Assembly: GCA_003694465.1 (NCBI GenBank)
Contig: RFKM01000333.1
Coordinates: forward strand, 1 to 6,911
DNA from: Alphaproteobacteria bacterium
GTDB taxonomy: Bacteria; Pseudomonadota; Alphaproteobacteria; Rhodobacterales; Rhodobacteraceae
Reading direction: 5' to 3'
DNA: 6,911 bases
A program made the translations under genes and the position numbers. Positions 1 to 6,826 of the stretch are shown here, piece after piece. Position 1 is the first letter of the stretch; every line of letters begins with the position of its first letter. A model generated the notes under the pieces. It searched no databases and was not told the origin of the DNA. It saw only the letters and a list, made by a program, of their open reading frames with translations.

Positions 1-15
1 GCCAATATCGAAGGC

Positions 16-312
16 ATGAAACGCAAACTTGCCATAGCCGCCCTTGTGGCCCTGCTGGCCGCGCCGGGCGCCCGTGCCGATGACGGCGCCGCACCGAACC
101 CCGACATCGTCGAAGGCGCGAACCAGCTTTCGGAGGGGTTCCGGCTTCTCTTGCGGGGCCTGATGGCCGAGAGCCAGAAGGGCTGGGAAGACCTCGTGGA
201 CTGGCTCAGCGATCTCAGCCTCTACGAGCCCCCCGAGCGCCTGCCGAACGGTGACATCATCATCCGCCGGAAGGTGCCGCTCGAGGTGCCGCCTCCCGCC
301 ACCGACCTCTGA
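16..312 (+). CDS. Small exported protein of unknown function, with NGDIIIRRK-type C-terminal motif
   Basis: This 98-residue protein has a clear Sec signal peptide: basic MKRK, a hydrophobic stretch at residues 5-16, and an A-R-A cleavage site predicted after residue 21. The mature protein of about 77 residues should therefore be periplasmic. Residues 32-68 are rich in Leu, Trp, Glu and Asp and probably form amphipathic helix. Near the C-terminus is NGDIIIRRKVPL (about residues 78-89), followed by a Pro-rich tail. From memory, short secreted proteins with this ending are common in Rhodobacterales and some carry the label 'AAA+ family ATPase'. That label is not supported here, because there is no Walker A or B motif and the protein is too small. 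The ATG at 16 is the only good start, but the purine-rich AAGG lies just 1 base upstream of it, which is tight. The gene converges on ppx with a 31-bp gap. No function can be assigned. Confidence 0.8.
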   Translation: MKRKLAIAALVALLAAPGARADDGAAPNPDIVEGANQLSEGFRLLLRGLMAESQKGWEDLVDWLSDLSLYEPPERLPNGDIIIRRKVPLEVPPPATDL

Positions 313-320
313 GCGCCCGG

Positions 321-342
321 GGTGGCGCCACCGGCGCGCCGG
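321..342. terminator. Adjoining GC palindromes between convergent genes, possible bidirectional terminator
   Basis: The 31-bp gap between the two convergent stop codons holds two perfect 12-bp palindromes that share a CC. They are GGTGGCGCCACC (321-332) and CCGGCGCGCCGG (331-342). An alternative fold pairs GGCGC (324-328) with GCGCC (336-340) across a 7-base loop. Neither strand has a T-run after the hairpin, so this is not a classical intrinsic terminator. The position between convergent genes suggests a transcript-end or stabilising structure, but GC-rich sequence makes such palindromes fairly easy to find by chance. Confidence 0.25.
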
Positions 343-343
343 A

Positions 344-1879
344 TCAGCGCAGCACCCGGACCTCGGTGCTGGCGCCGAGGGCGCGCGCAAGGCTTTCGAA
401 CCGGTTGCGGGCGACTTCGCCGAACAGGTCGGCGGCCTCGGGCTGGATGGTCAGGCGCAGTTCCTTCTTCTTCGGGCGCCAGTCGATCCTTGCCTTGTCG
501 GCGGGCCGGTCGATGGTGAACATCGCGCCGAAGCGCATCGCCTTGCCCAGCACCTCGGCCTTGGCAAGCTCCTTGTCCGACAGGATCGAGAAGATATCGC
601 GGAAGTGGCAATCGTCGCGGCTCGACTTGTAGCGATGCAGGAGCGACACGCCGAGGAACACCCGCTCGGCATGGGTGAGCCCGCCGAGGTTGGCGCGGGT
701 GGCGGCCTCGAAGGTGACTTCGTGGCGGAAGTCGGGGTGGGCGCGCCAGCTGACATCGTGCAGCAGGCAGGCGGCCTTGACGATGCGCCGGCGAGATTCC
801 GGCTCGGAGCGGAACAGCGGGTAGAGGAAGGCGAAGAGCTGCTTGCCGAAGCCGGGCAGGCGCGCGTCTTTCTTCTCGTAGAAGCGGCAGGCCTCGATCA
901 GCGGATCGCGGGCGCGCAGCTTGTCGGGCATCTGCTCGTAAAGCAGACCCTCGCGGATGCCATAGGCCGAAACGGCGATCTCGTGCGGGCGGAAGGTCTG
1001 GATCAGGCGTTTGAGCACCATCGCCGCCACCGGCACCAGCGCCATGCGGGTGGCCGAGGTCGAGGTCTTCAGCCGCGCCGCCTCGAGGTCGGTCTTGCCG
1101 ATCCAGTCGAGGGTTTTCTTCAGCTCCGTCGGATGCATCCGGTATTCGTGCAGCACCCAGAGCGGGTAGCCGCGGCGCAGCATGTCGAGCTTGGCGATCG
1201 CCCGCCATGAGCCGCCGACGAGGAAGAGCCGCTCGGGGTGGGGGCTCACGCGGGTGGCCAGATCCTCGATTTCGGCGCGGATATGGGCCTTCAGGGCCTT
1301 CTTGCCGCCCTTCATGCCGGCCAGCTTGAGCGGGCCGAGGCCGGATGTCACCCGCCGGCCGACCTTGCCATCGGCGATTTCGGCCAGTTCCATCGAGGCG
1401 CCGCCGATGTCGCACATCAGGCCCGAGGCGTCGGGCCAGCCGAGCAGCACCCCCTGAGCCGACAGGCGCGCCTCTTCGAGCCCGTCGATCACGTAAAGGC
1501 GAATGCCCGTCTCGCGCTCCACCTCGGCGCAGAACTCTTCGCCGTCCTCGGCCTCGCGCACCGCCGCCGTGGCCACCGCCGAGAGCGGCGGCAGCTTCAT
1601 GCCCTCGGCCAGCGCCCGGAAGCGCCGGATCGCCGCCAGCGCCCGGACGCGCCCCTCGGGATTGAGCCGCCCGGTTTCGCCGAGGCCGGCGCCGAGGCCG
1701 CAGAGCACCTTTTCGTTGAAGAAATAGGCCGGCGAGCGCGCCGCCCCGTCAAAGACCACGAGGCGCACCGAGTTTGACCCGACGTCCAGCACCCCGACGC
1801 GCGACAGATCGCGCACCGAAGGGTCGGCGAACAGGGGCCGGCCGAACGGTCCCCATTGGTGCTCTTCCTGTCCGTCCAT
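344..1879 (-). CDS. ppx: Exopolyphosphatase, Ppx/GppA family
   Basis: The 511-residue product belongs to the ASKHA-fold Ppx/GppA phosphatases, which release phosphate processively from the ends of polyphosphate; some members hydrolyse pppGpp. Visible signatures are the N-terminal phosphate loop LDVGSNSVRL (31-40), ATAAVREAEDG (103-113), the catalytic-glutamate segment DGLEEARL (132-139), and the second phosphate motif CDIGGASMEL (156-165). That last motif usually reads DIGGGS, so Ala replaces one Gly. The C-terminal half has an HD-type helical segment with LLHDVSWRAHPDF (372-384). This architecture, with an HD-like domain, fits the longer bacterial Ppx proteins. The ATG at 1879 is preceded by a G-rich GGGGGAA stretch that can serve as the ribosome binding site. 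The gene lies 108 bp downstream of ppk1 on the same strand, which supports exopolyphosphatase over GppA. Substrate choice between polyphosphate and pppGpp cannot be settled from sequence. Confidence 0.93.
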   Translation of the reverse strand: MDGQEEHQWGPFGRPLFADPSVRDLSRVGVLDVGSNSVRLVVFDGAARSPAYFFNEKVLCGLGAGLGETGRLNPEGRVRALAAIRRFRALAEGMKLPPLSAVATAAVREAEDGEEFCAEVERETGIRLYVIDGLEEARLSAQGVLLGWPDASGLMCDIGGASMELAEIADGKVGRRVTSGLGPLKLAGMKGGKKALKAHIRAEIEDLATRVSPHPERLFLVGGSWRAIAKLDMLRRGYPLWVLHEYRMHPTELKKTLDWIGKTDLEAARLKTSTSATRMALVPVAAMVLKRLIQTFRPHEIAVSAYGIREGLLYEQMPDKLRARDPLIEACRFYEKKDARLPGFGKQLFAFLYPLFRSEPESRRRIVKAACLLHDVSWRAHPDFRHEVTFEAATRANLGGLTHAERVFLGVSLLHRYKSSRDDCHFRDIFSILSDKELAKAEVLGKAMRFGAMFTIDRPADKARIDWRPKKKELRLTIQPEAADLFGEVARNRFESLARALGASTEVRVLR

Positions 1880-1913
1880 GATTCCCCCGGCCTTGCGCCC
1901 CCGTTATCGCAAA

Positions 1914-1946
1914 CGCCCCGGCGGGCGGTCAATCGCCGTCGGGGCG
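1914..1946 (-). other. Stem-loop in the ppk1-ppx intercistronic gap
   Basis: CGCCCCG (1914-1920) and CGGGGCG (1940-1946) are perfect 7-bp inverted arms. Inside them GGCG (1924-1927) pairs with CGCC (1934-1937) around a 6-base loop, giving an interrupted stem. On the transcribed strand the stem is followed by only three U residues and then GCGAUAAC, about 34 bases before the ppx start codon. It could be a partial terminator, an RNA-stability element or a processing site that sets the ppk1:ppx ratio. The fold was found by eye and no energy was calculated. Confidence 0.35.
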
Positions 1947-1956
1947 GTGGCCCTGC

Positions 1957-1987
1957 GCCCCGGCGTCGCCCCCCCTTGCGGCGGGGC
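1957..1987 (-). other. GC-rich inverted repeat abutting the ppk1 stop codon
   Basis: GCCCCG (1957-1962) is the exact inverted copy of CGGGGC (1982-1987). On the transcribed strand one arm begins at the first base after the ppk1 TGA, and the loop contains a run of seven Gs. It has no U-tract, so it is not a canonical terminator. Together with the stem at 1914-1946 it forms a tandem of hairpins between the two cistrons. Chance is a real alternative at this base composition. Confidence 0.25.
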
Positions 1988-4189
1988 TCAGTCGTGGCTG
2001 TGGGCCAGTTCCGGCACGTCTTTCGCCCCGGCCGACCCGCGCCCCGACAGCGACGGAAACTCCATGAAGAAGCGGTGGCAGGAAAACGGCTGCTCGATGG
2101 TCGAAAGGTCGGGCCGGCGGAAGCTTCCATCGGGCTGCATCACCCAGCTTTGCGCCACGTCATGCAGGTTTGCCGCCATGATCTGGCTGACGATCTGCGC
2201 CTTGACGGTGGCGTTGGTCACCTCGACGAGGGTTTCGACCCGCCGGTTGAGGTTGCGCCCCATCCAGTCGGCCGACGAGATGTAGACTCGCGCCTTTTTC
2301 GAGGGCAGGCCGTGACCGTTGCCGAAACAGACGATGCGGCTGTGTTCGAGAAAGCGCCCGACGATCGACTTGACGCGGATATTGTCCGAAAGCCCGCGGA
2401 TGCCGGGCCGAAGCCCGCAGATGCCGCGCACCACCAGCGAGATCTTCACCCCCTTGCGGCTGGCCTCGTAGAGGGCGTCGATCACGTCGGGCTCGATCAG
2501 GCTGTTCATCTTCGCCCAGATTTCCGCCGGCCGGCCGGCCTCGGCATGGGCGGCCTCGGCGGCGATGCGCTCGAGCAGGGTCGATTTGAGGTTGATCGGG
2601 CTGATCGCCAGCTTTTCGAGCCCCTGCGGCTGGGCATAGCCGGAGAGGTAGTTGAAAACCTTGGTGGCATCGCGCCCGAGCGCCGCATCGCAGGTGAACA
2701 GGCTGAGGTCGGTATAGATGCGGGCGGTGATGGGGTGATAATTCCCGGTGCCGAAATGGGTATAGGTCACCAGCCGGTCGCCCTCGCGGCGCACCACCGT
2801 CGAGATCTTGGCATGGGTCTTGTAATGCATGAAGCCATAGACCACATGCGCCCCGGCCCGCTCGAGCCGGCGCGACTGGCGGATGTTGGCCGCCTCGTCG
2901 AAACGGGCCTTCAGCTCGACCAGCGCGGTGACCGACTTGCCCGCCTCGGCCGCCTCGCACAGGGCCGAGACGATGGGCGAGTCGCGCGAGGTGCGGTAGA
3001 GCGTCTGCTTGATGGCAAGAACGTCCGGGTCCTGCGCGGCCTGTTCGAGAAAGCGCACCACGAGGTCGAAGGTCTCGTAGGGGTGGTGCAGCAGCATGTC
3101 CTTCTGGCGGATGGCGGCGAAGATGTCGCCGCCGTGGTCTTCGACGCGCTCGGGCACCCGCGGCGTGTAGGAGGGCCAGAGCAGATCGGGCCGCTCGTCG
3201 AGCACCAGCTCGGAAAGGCTGGCAATGCCGATGAGCCCGTCGACCTCGATGATCTCGTCTTCGGTGACATGCAGCTCGCGCCGGATCATGTCGCGCAGCC
3301 CCGCCGGCGCGCCGGCGGAGATCTTGAGCCGGATGACCTCGCCCCGCCGCCGGCGCTTCAGCGCGGTTTCGAATTCGCGGACAAGGTCTTCGGCCTCGTC
3401 CTCGACCTCGATGTCGCTGTCGCGCAGAACCCGGAAGGCGCAGTGCCCCTTGAGCGCATAGCCGGGGAACAGCTGGTCGATGAACAGCAGCAGCAGGTCT
3501 TCGAGCGGCAGGAAGCGCGCCGCCCCGGCGCTGGCGGGCAGGCGGGCGAAGCGGTTGATCTGCTGCGGGATCGGCAAGAGCGCCTTCAGCCGGCGCCGGT
3601 CGGAGCGCCGTTCGAGCTCCAGCGCCAGCGCGAAGCCGGCGTTGGGGATGAAGGGGAAGGGGTGGGCCGGGTCGATGGCCAGCGGCGAGAGCACCGGGAA
3701 GACCTGCGAGAGGAACAGCTCGTCGAGAAAGGCCCGGTCTTCGGCGGTCAGATCGGCGCGCCGGCACAGGACGATCCGCTCGGCGGCGAGCATGGCGGTC
3801 AGCTTCTCGAACACCTGCTGCTGGTGCCCCATGAGCCGGCGCGCCTCGGCGTTGATCAGCACCAGCTGTTCGGCCGGGGTGAGCCCGTCGATCGAGGGGG
3901 TGGTGTTGCCCTCGCGGGCCAGCTCGCGCAGGCCGGCGACGCGCACGGTGTAGAATTCGTCAAGGTTGGCGGCCGAAATCGACAGGAAGCGCAGCCGCTC
4001 GAGCAGCGGCACGCGCGGGTTTTCGGCCTCTTCCAGAACCCGCCAGTTGAAGCCCAGCCACGAAAGCTCGCGGTTGAAAAAGCGTTTCGGCCCGGCGATC
4101 GCCTCGGGCGGGAGGCTCACCGGGGGCGGGAAGTCGGACTCGAGAAAGTCGGGGTTGACCGGCGCGGGGGCGGGGGCGTCGAGGGTCAT
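1988..4189 (-). CDS. ppk1: Polyphosphate kinase 1
   Basis: The 733-residue product is a full-length PPK1, which reversibly transfers the gamma phosphate of ATP to inorganic polyphosphate. The N-terminal domain opens with [20 protein letters not shown] (36-55), a hallmark of the family. The nucleotide-binding core has [10 protein letters not shown] (392-401) and [12 protein letters not shown] (425-436). The autophosphorylated histidine is His459 in HYKTHAKI (455-462), followed by HFGTGNYHP (478-486). The second conserved histidine is His616 in FLEHSRIV (613-620), followed by [10 protein letters not shown] (637-646). All key residues look intact and the length is normal. The ATG at 4189 was chosen because family similarity starts soon after it and the frame upstream is low-complexity sequence without similarity; the upstream AGGTG is a weak, distant ribosome site. 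ppx follows on the same strand. The neighbouring gene upstream runs the other way, so ppk1 needs its own promoter. Confidence 0.96.
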   Translation of the reverse strand: MTLDAPAPAPVNPDFLESDFPPPVSLPPEAIAGPKRFFNRELSWLGFNWRVLEEAENPRVPLLERLRFLSISAANLDEFYTVRVAGLRELAREGNTTPSIDGLTPAEQLVLINAEARRLMGHQQQVFEKLTAMLAAERIVLCRRADLTAEDRAFLDELFLSQVFPVLSPLAIDPAHPFPFIPNAGFALALELERRSDRRRLKALLPIPQQINRFARLPASAGAARFLPLEDLLLLFIDQLFPGYALKGHCAFRVLRDSDIEVEDEAEDLVREFETALKRRRRGEVIRLKISAGAPAGLRDMIRRELHVTEDEIIEVDGLIGIASLSELVLDERPDLLWPSYTPRVPERVEDHGGDIFAAIRQKDMLLHHPYETFDLVVRFLEQAAQDPDVLAIKQTLYRTSRDSPIVSALCEAAEAGKSVTALVELKARFDEAANIRQSRRLERAGAHVVYGFMHYKTHAKISTVVRREGDRLVTYTHFGTGNYHPITARIYTDLSLFTCDAALGRDATKVFNYLSGYAQPQGLEKLAISPINLKSTLLERIAAEAAHAEAGRPAEIWAKMNSLIEPDVIDALYEASRKGVKISLVVRGICGLRPGIRGLSDNIRVKSIVGRFLEHSRIVCFGNGHGLPSKKARVYISSADWMGRNLNRRVETLVEVTNATVKAQIVSQIMAANLHDVAQSWVMQPDGSFRRPDLSTIEQPFSCHRFFMEFPSLSGRGSAGAKDVPELAHSHD

Positions 4190-4219
4190 GGCGTGGCACA
4201 CCTGATGCAATCGGAAGGC

Positions 4220-4237
4220 ATGGCCCGTTATGGCCCG
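4220..4237 (-). repeat. 8-bp direct repeat with 10-bp period upstream of ppk1
   Basis: ATGGCCCG occurs at 4220-4227 and again at 4230-4237. Read on the ppk1 strand this is CGGGCCAT-AA-CGGGCCAT, ending 31 bp before the ppk1 start codon. A 10-bp period puts both copies on the same face of the helix, as in direct-repeat operators. A PhoB box also has direct repeats ending in CAT, but its consensus is CTGTCAT with an 11-bp period, so the match is poor. Function is inferred only. Confidence 0.5.
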
Positions 4238-4317
4238 GCGCGGGGCGGAAATCCAGCGCCGGGGCACGAGCGGGCTTGACGGCGGCGCCGGGCGGGTGTC
4301 GACAGGAAGGGGCGAAT

Positions 4318-4322
4318 GGAGG
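4318..4322 (+). promoter_or_regulatory. Ribosome binding site deciding the DUF1295 start
   Basis: GGAGG lies 5 bases before the ATG at 4328. An in-frame ATG at 4316 overlaps this motif and would add four residues; it has the less regular AGGAAGG (4304-4310) upstream. The stronger motif and standard spacing favour 4328, although 4316 cannot be excluded. Confidence 0.55.
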
Positions 4323-4327
4323 AAAGC

Positions 4328-5002
4328 ATGGCCACGAGCGGCGGCGTTGACCGGACTCATGGGGCATCGACAGCGCAGAGGGTGAGCTTTGCGCTGCTGC
4401 ATCTCGTGTCCCTCGGGCTGGCGGGCTGGCTCGCCTTTGCCGGGCCGCTGCCCGACCCGGCGCGCGGGCAGGCCGTCTTTGCGGTGGCGGTGCTCTACGC
4501 GCTGCGGCAGCTTCTGGCGCTCTTCGTCTTTCTCAAGCGCCGGATCACCTGGTCCGAGGCGCTGGGGCTCTCGGTCTTTCTGGCGGTGATCGAGATCGGC
4601 CTTGTCGCCGCCGGCGGCGGGCTTCTCGGCGGCGCGCCCCGGGGGGCGGGCTGGGCCGACGCGGCGGCACTGGCACTGGTGGTTGCGGGAACGGTTCTGG
4701 GCACCGGGTCGGAGTTCCAGCGCTGGCTGTGGAAGCGCGATCCGGCCCATGCCGGCCATTGCTACACCGGCGGCATGTTCGCATGGTCGATGCACATCAA
4801 CTATTTCGGCGAAACGCTGATGTTCACCGGCTGGGCGCTGCTCACCGGCCGGCCTTGGGCGCTGCTCCTGCCGCTGTTCATCGCGCTGAGCTTCGTCTTC
4901 TACCACATCCCGGCGCTCGACGCCTATCTGGCCGGGCGCTACGGCAAGGAATTCGAGGACTGGCGCGCGCGCACCGCCCGCTTCGTGCCGTTTCTCTACT
5001 GA
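4328..5002 (+). CDS. DUF1295-family integral membrane protein (steroid reductase/isoprenylcysteine methyltransferase-like fold)
   Basis: The 224-residue product is a polytopic membrane protein. Hydrophobic segments lie at about residues 19-39, 47-69, 76-100, 109-129, 150-172 and 176-197. The C-terminal part carries the features I associate with DUF1295: [17 protein letters not shown] (146-162), [16 protein letters not shown] (191-206), and the ending [11 protein letters not shown] at the extreme C-terminus. Relatives include steroid 5-alpha-reductase-like and isoprenylcysteine methyltransferase-like proteins, whose conserved C-terminal half binds NADPH or S-adenosylmethionine. The substrate here is unknown, so no reaction is assigned. 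The gene runs opposite to its neighbours, diverging from ppk1 and converging on hdaA with a 34-bp gap. Its base composition looks like the rest of the window, which gives no sign of recent transfer. An alternative start at 4316 would give 228 residues. Confidence 0.85.
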   Translation: MATSGGVDRTHGASTAQRVSFALLHLVSLGLAGWLAFAGPLPDPARGQAVFAVAVLYALRQLLALFVFLKRRITWSEALGLSVFLAVIEIGLVAAGGGLLGGAPRGAGWADAAALALVVAGTVLGTGSEFQRWLWKRDPAHAGHCYTGGMFAWSMHINYFGETLMFTGWALLTGRPWALLLPLFIALSFVFYHIPALDAYLAGRYGKEFEDWRARTARFVPFLY

Positions 5003-5012
5003 TCCTTCGGGC

Positions 5013-5033
5013 GGCGCGCTGCCCCGGTGCGCC
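5013..5033. terminator. GC-rich stem-loop between convergent DUF1295 gene and hdaA
   Basis: GGCGCGC (5013-5019) pairs with GTGCGCC (5027-5033) with one G-U pair in the + strand RNA, closing a 7-base loop. It fills most of the 34-bp gap between two convergent stop codons. There is no T-run on either side, so a role in ending transcription is possible but unproven. The other convergent gap in this window, at 313-343, also holds a GC palindrome without a T-run. Confidence 0.25.
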
Positions 5034-5036
5034 GGT

Positions 5037-5717
5037 TCAATCGGCCGGGTCGGCGCGCTCGAGCAGGTCGCGGGCAAGGCCGATGCCCAGCGGCCGGCCC
5101 TCGGCGAGGGCGGCGGCATCGAGGGCGGCGACCACCGCGCGCGCGGCATCGAAGGAGCGGTCGATCCGGGCGACGAGATAGCGGATGAGGCTTTCGGGCG
5201 GGTCGATCTGCCGGTCGGCGAAGAGCTTGACCAGAACTGCCGCCAGCAGCGCCTCGTCGGGCGGGGTGATCGCCACCACCGGCATGCCCTGCATCCGGCT
5301 GGCAAGGTCGGGCAGGGCGAGCGGCCAGCGCGCCGGGGCGCGCCGGGCGGTGACCAGCAGCGCGCCGCCGCCGTTCAGAACCGCGTTGTGCAGGTGAAAG
5401 GCCGCCTCTTCGAGGGCCGGGGTGCCGGCGATGGCCTCGGCATCTTCGAGGGCGACGTTCTGCCCCTCGAAGGCGGCCGGGTCGAGGCCGGGAAGATCAT
5501 CGGCGGTGAGCACCCGTGCCCCCGCAAGCCCCGCCCAGACGGCGACGAGGTGGCTCTTGCCCGCCCCGGCCGGGCCGACGAGCGCCAGTTTGCGCCCGGG
5601 CCAGGCGGCCCAGGTCTCGATGGCGGCGAGGGCCTGGGCATTGCTTTCGGAGACGAAGAAATCGCCCCGGCCCCGGGCCTCGCGCAGGGGCAGATCGAAG
5701 GCAAGCTGGCGGGCCAT
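5037..5717 (-). CDS. hdaA: DnaA regulatory inactivator HdaA (Hda homologue)
   Basis: The 226-residue product matches only the AAA+ part of DnaA and lacks the DNA-binding domain IV, as expected for Hda. Hda bound to the replication sliding clamp stimulates hydrolysis of ATP by DnaA and so blocks re-initiation. The N-terminus has QLAFDLP (4-10), which fits the clamp-binding peptide of the family. Walker A is GPAGAGKS (48-55). Walker B is VALEDAE (88-94), with Glu-Asp at its acidic end. A sensor-1-like LLVTARRAP (120-128) follows, and LASRM (138-142) supplies the candidate arginine finger Arg141. Arg187 in DRSFDAAR lies in the sensor-2 region. The ATG at 5717 has GAGGG (5724-5728) 6 bases upstream, inside the end of the transporter gene. 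Only 2 bp separate the genes (TGAGCATG), so translation is probably coupled. An alternative name is 'DnaA/Hda family protein'. Confidence 0.9.
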   Translation of the reverse strand: MARQLAFDLPLREARGRGDFFVSESNAQALAAIETWAAWPGRKLALVGPAGAGKSHLVAVWAGLAGARVLTADDLPGLDPAAFEGQNVALEDAEAIAGTPALEEAAFHLHNAVLNGGGALLVTARRAPARWPLALPDLASRMQGMPVVAITPPDEALLAAVLVKLFADRQIDPPESLIRYLVARIDRSFDAARAVVAALDAAALAEGRPLGIGLARDLLERADPAD

Positions 5718-5719
5718 GC

Positions 5720-6826
5720 TCAGCCCTCGCCGCCGCTTGCGCCATCGCGCCCGCCCGCGCCATCGCCTTGCCCGGGCGGCGGCGCGCCATAAAGCGGGCC
5801 CTGCCGGTAGCGCTCGGCAAAGAAGCGCACGACGACCCCGATCATCGCCGCGAGGGGCACGGCGACGAGCATGCCGACGAAGCCGAAGACCGAGCCGAAG
5901 GCCGAGAGCGCGAAGATCAGCCAGACCGGGTGCAGCCCCACCGAGGCGCCCACCAGCCGGGGCGACAGGATGTTGCCCTCGAAGAACTGTCCGACCATGA
6001 AGATCGCCACCACCGCGCCGATCATCCCCCAGTGCCCCCAGAACTGGAACAGCGCCAGCCCGATGGCCATTGCCCCGCCCACCAGCGCCCCGACGTAGGG
6101 GATGAAGCTGATCAGCCCGGCGACGAAGCCGATCACCAGCCCGAACTGCAAGCCGACCAGCATCAGGGCGATGGCGTAATAGCTGCCGAGGATGATCGAG
6201 ACGGTGACCTGCCCACGCACGAAGCTGGCCATGGTCTTGTCGCAGTCGCGGGCGATCTGGCGGATCGTGGGGGCGTATTCGCGCGGCAGCAGCGCGTCGA
6301 TGGCGGCGACCATGCGGTCCCAGTCGAGGAGCATGTAGAAGGCCACCACCGGCACGACGACGATCAGCAGCAGCACGTTGAGCACGTTCAGGGCCGAGGA
6401 AACCACGGCCTGAACGAGTTCGCCGCCGCGCTGCTGGACGGTGGCGCCGAGGGTGTTGAGCGACTGGCGCAGGATGCTGTTCTCGTCCACCAGCGAGGGG
6501 AAGCGGTCGGTCAGGAAGGTCTGAAGCTCGGCGGTCATCGAGGGGGCGATGTCGAAAAGCGCGATGGCCTGATTCACGAGCGCCGGGATCAGCAGCAGCG
6601 CCGCCAGCACGAAGACCAGGGCTGCCGTGGCGGTGATGGTGACGGTGGCGAAGGTGCGGCTCAGCCCCAGCGCCTCGAGCCGGTCGGCGACGGGGTCGAG
6701 GAAATAGGCCACCGCCCCGCCGATCAGGAAGGGGGTGAGCACGTTGCCCAGATACCACAGCGCGAGGAGGAACACCGCTGCGGCGATCGACCAGTATCGG
6801 ATTTGGGTGCCGACGGGCAGGGCCAT
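5720..6826 (-). CDS. AI-2E/PerM-family membrane transporter
   Basis: The 368-residue polytopic protein belongs to the AI-2E transporter (PerM/YdiK) superfamily. Hydrophobic segments lie at about 12-42, 60-88, 147-166, 206-228, 229-250, 252-282 and 300-334. Family signatures include the segment after TM1 with YFLDPVADRLE (41-51), FYMLLDWDRM (163-172), FIPYVGALVGG (241-251), GNILSPRLVG (284-293) and SVGLHPVWLIFAL (295-307). Substrates differ within the family: some export autoinducer-2 and others act as Na+(Li+)/H+ antiporters, so the transported solute is unknown. The tail (about 347-368) is Gly/Asp-rich, probably disordered, and includes a short tandem duplication. The start at 6826 was chosen because AAGGAG lies 5 bases upstream; an in-frame ATG at 6871 would add 15 polar residues and has only a distant GAGGG. 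hdaA follows after 2 bp. Confidence 0.92.
   Translation of the reverse strand: MALPVGTQIRYWSIAAAVFLLALWYLGNVLTPFLIGGAVAYFLDPVADRLEALGLSRTFATVTITATAALVFVLAALLLIPALVNQAIALFDIAPSMTAELQTFLTDRFPSLVDENSILRQSLNTLGATVQQRGGELVQAVVSSALNVLNVLLLIVVVPVVAFYMLLDWDRMVAAIDALLPREYAPTIRQIARDCDKTMASFVRGQVTVSIILGSYYAIALMLVGLQFGLVIGFVAGLISFIPYVGALVGGAMAIGLALFQFWGHWGMIGAVVAIFMVGQFFEGNILSPRLVGASVGLHPVWLIFALSAFGSVFGFVGMLVAVPLAAMIGVVVRFFAERYRQGPLYGAPPPGQGDGAGGRDGASGGEG
5739..5774 (-). repeat. Short tandem duplication in the tail of the AI-2E transporter gene
   Basis: GCGCCATCGC occurs at 5739-5748 and again at 5757-5766, an 18-bp period that keeps the reading frame. In the protein it gives DGAGGR followed by DGASGG near the C-terminus. 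This looks like a replication-slippage duplication in a tail with little sequence constraint. It lies about 10 bp upstream of the hdaA ribosome binding site. Confidence 0.5.

Larger units (their letters stand above)
4190..4327. promoter_or_regulatory. Divergent intergenic region between ppk1 and the DUF1295 gene
   Basis: These 138 bp must hold the promoters of both flanking genes. For ppk1 the best candidate is TGGATT (complement of 4250-4255), 17 bp, then CATAAC (complement of 4227-4232), a poor match to a sigma70-type consensus. For the DUF1295 gene there is TTGACG (4276-4281) on the + strand, but no good -10 hexamer at the right distance. A direct repeat overlaps the putative ppk1 -10 region. 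No start site can be fixed from sequence alone. Confidence 0.4.

Noticed and set aside
222..1415. 397-codon open frame on the - strand overlapping ppx in another frame
   Set aside because: It is an Arg/Pro/Ala-rich shadow of ppx, whose own frame carries all the family motifs.
1904..1912. TTATCGCAA as a DnaA box near ppx
   Set aside because: It differs from the TTATCCACA consensus at three positions and is isolated, so the proximity to hdaA is not enough to support it.
1856..4279. Very long open frame (807 codons) on the + strand opposite ppk1
   Set aside because: It is antisense to an intact PPK1 with all catalytic motifs. Its translation is rich in Arg, Gly, Asp and Gln with no recognisable domain, as expected for a shadow frame in GC-rich DNA.
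4190..5305. N-terminal extension of ppk1 through the open upstream frame
   Set aside because: The extra 372 residues would overlap the DUF1295 gene and hdaA, are low-complexity, and precede the normal PPK1 N-terminus. The PPK1 length from 4189 is already typical.
5718..6758. N-terminal extension of hdaA into the transporter gene
   Set aside because: The extra frame is an Arg-rich shadow of the transporter. The ATG at 5717 has a good ribosome site and starts exactly where Hda similarity begins.
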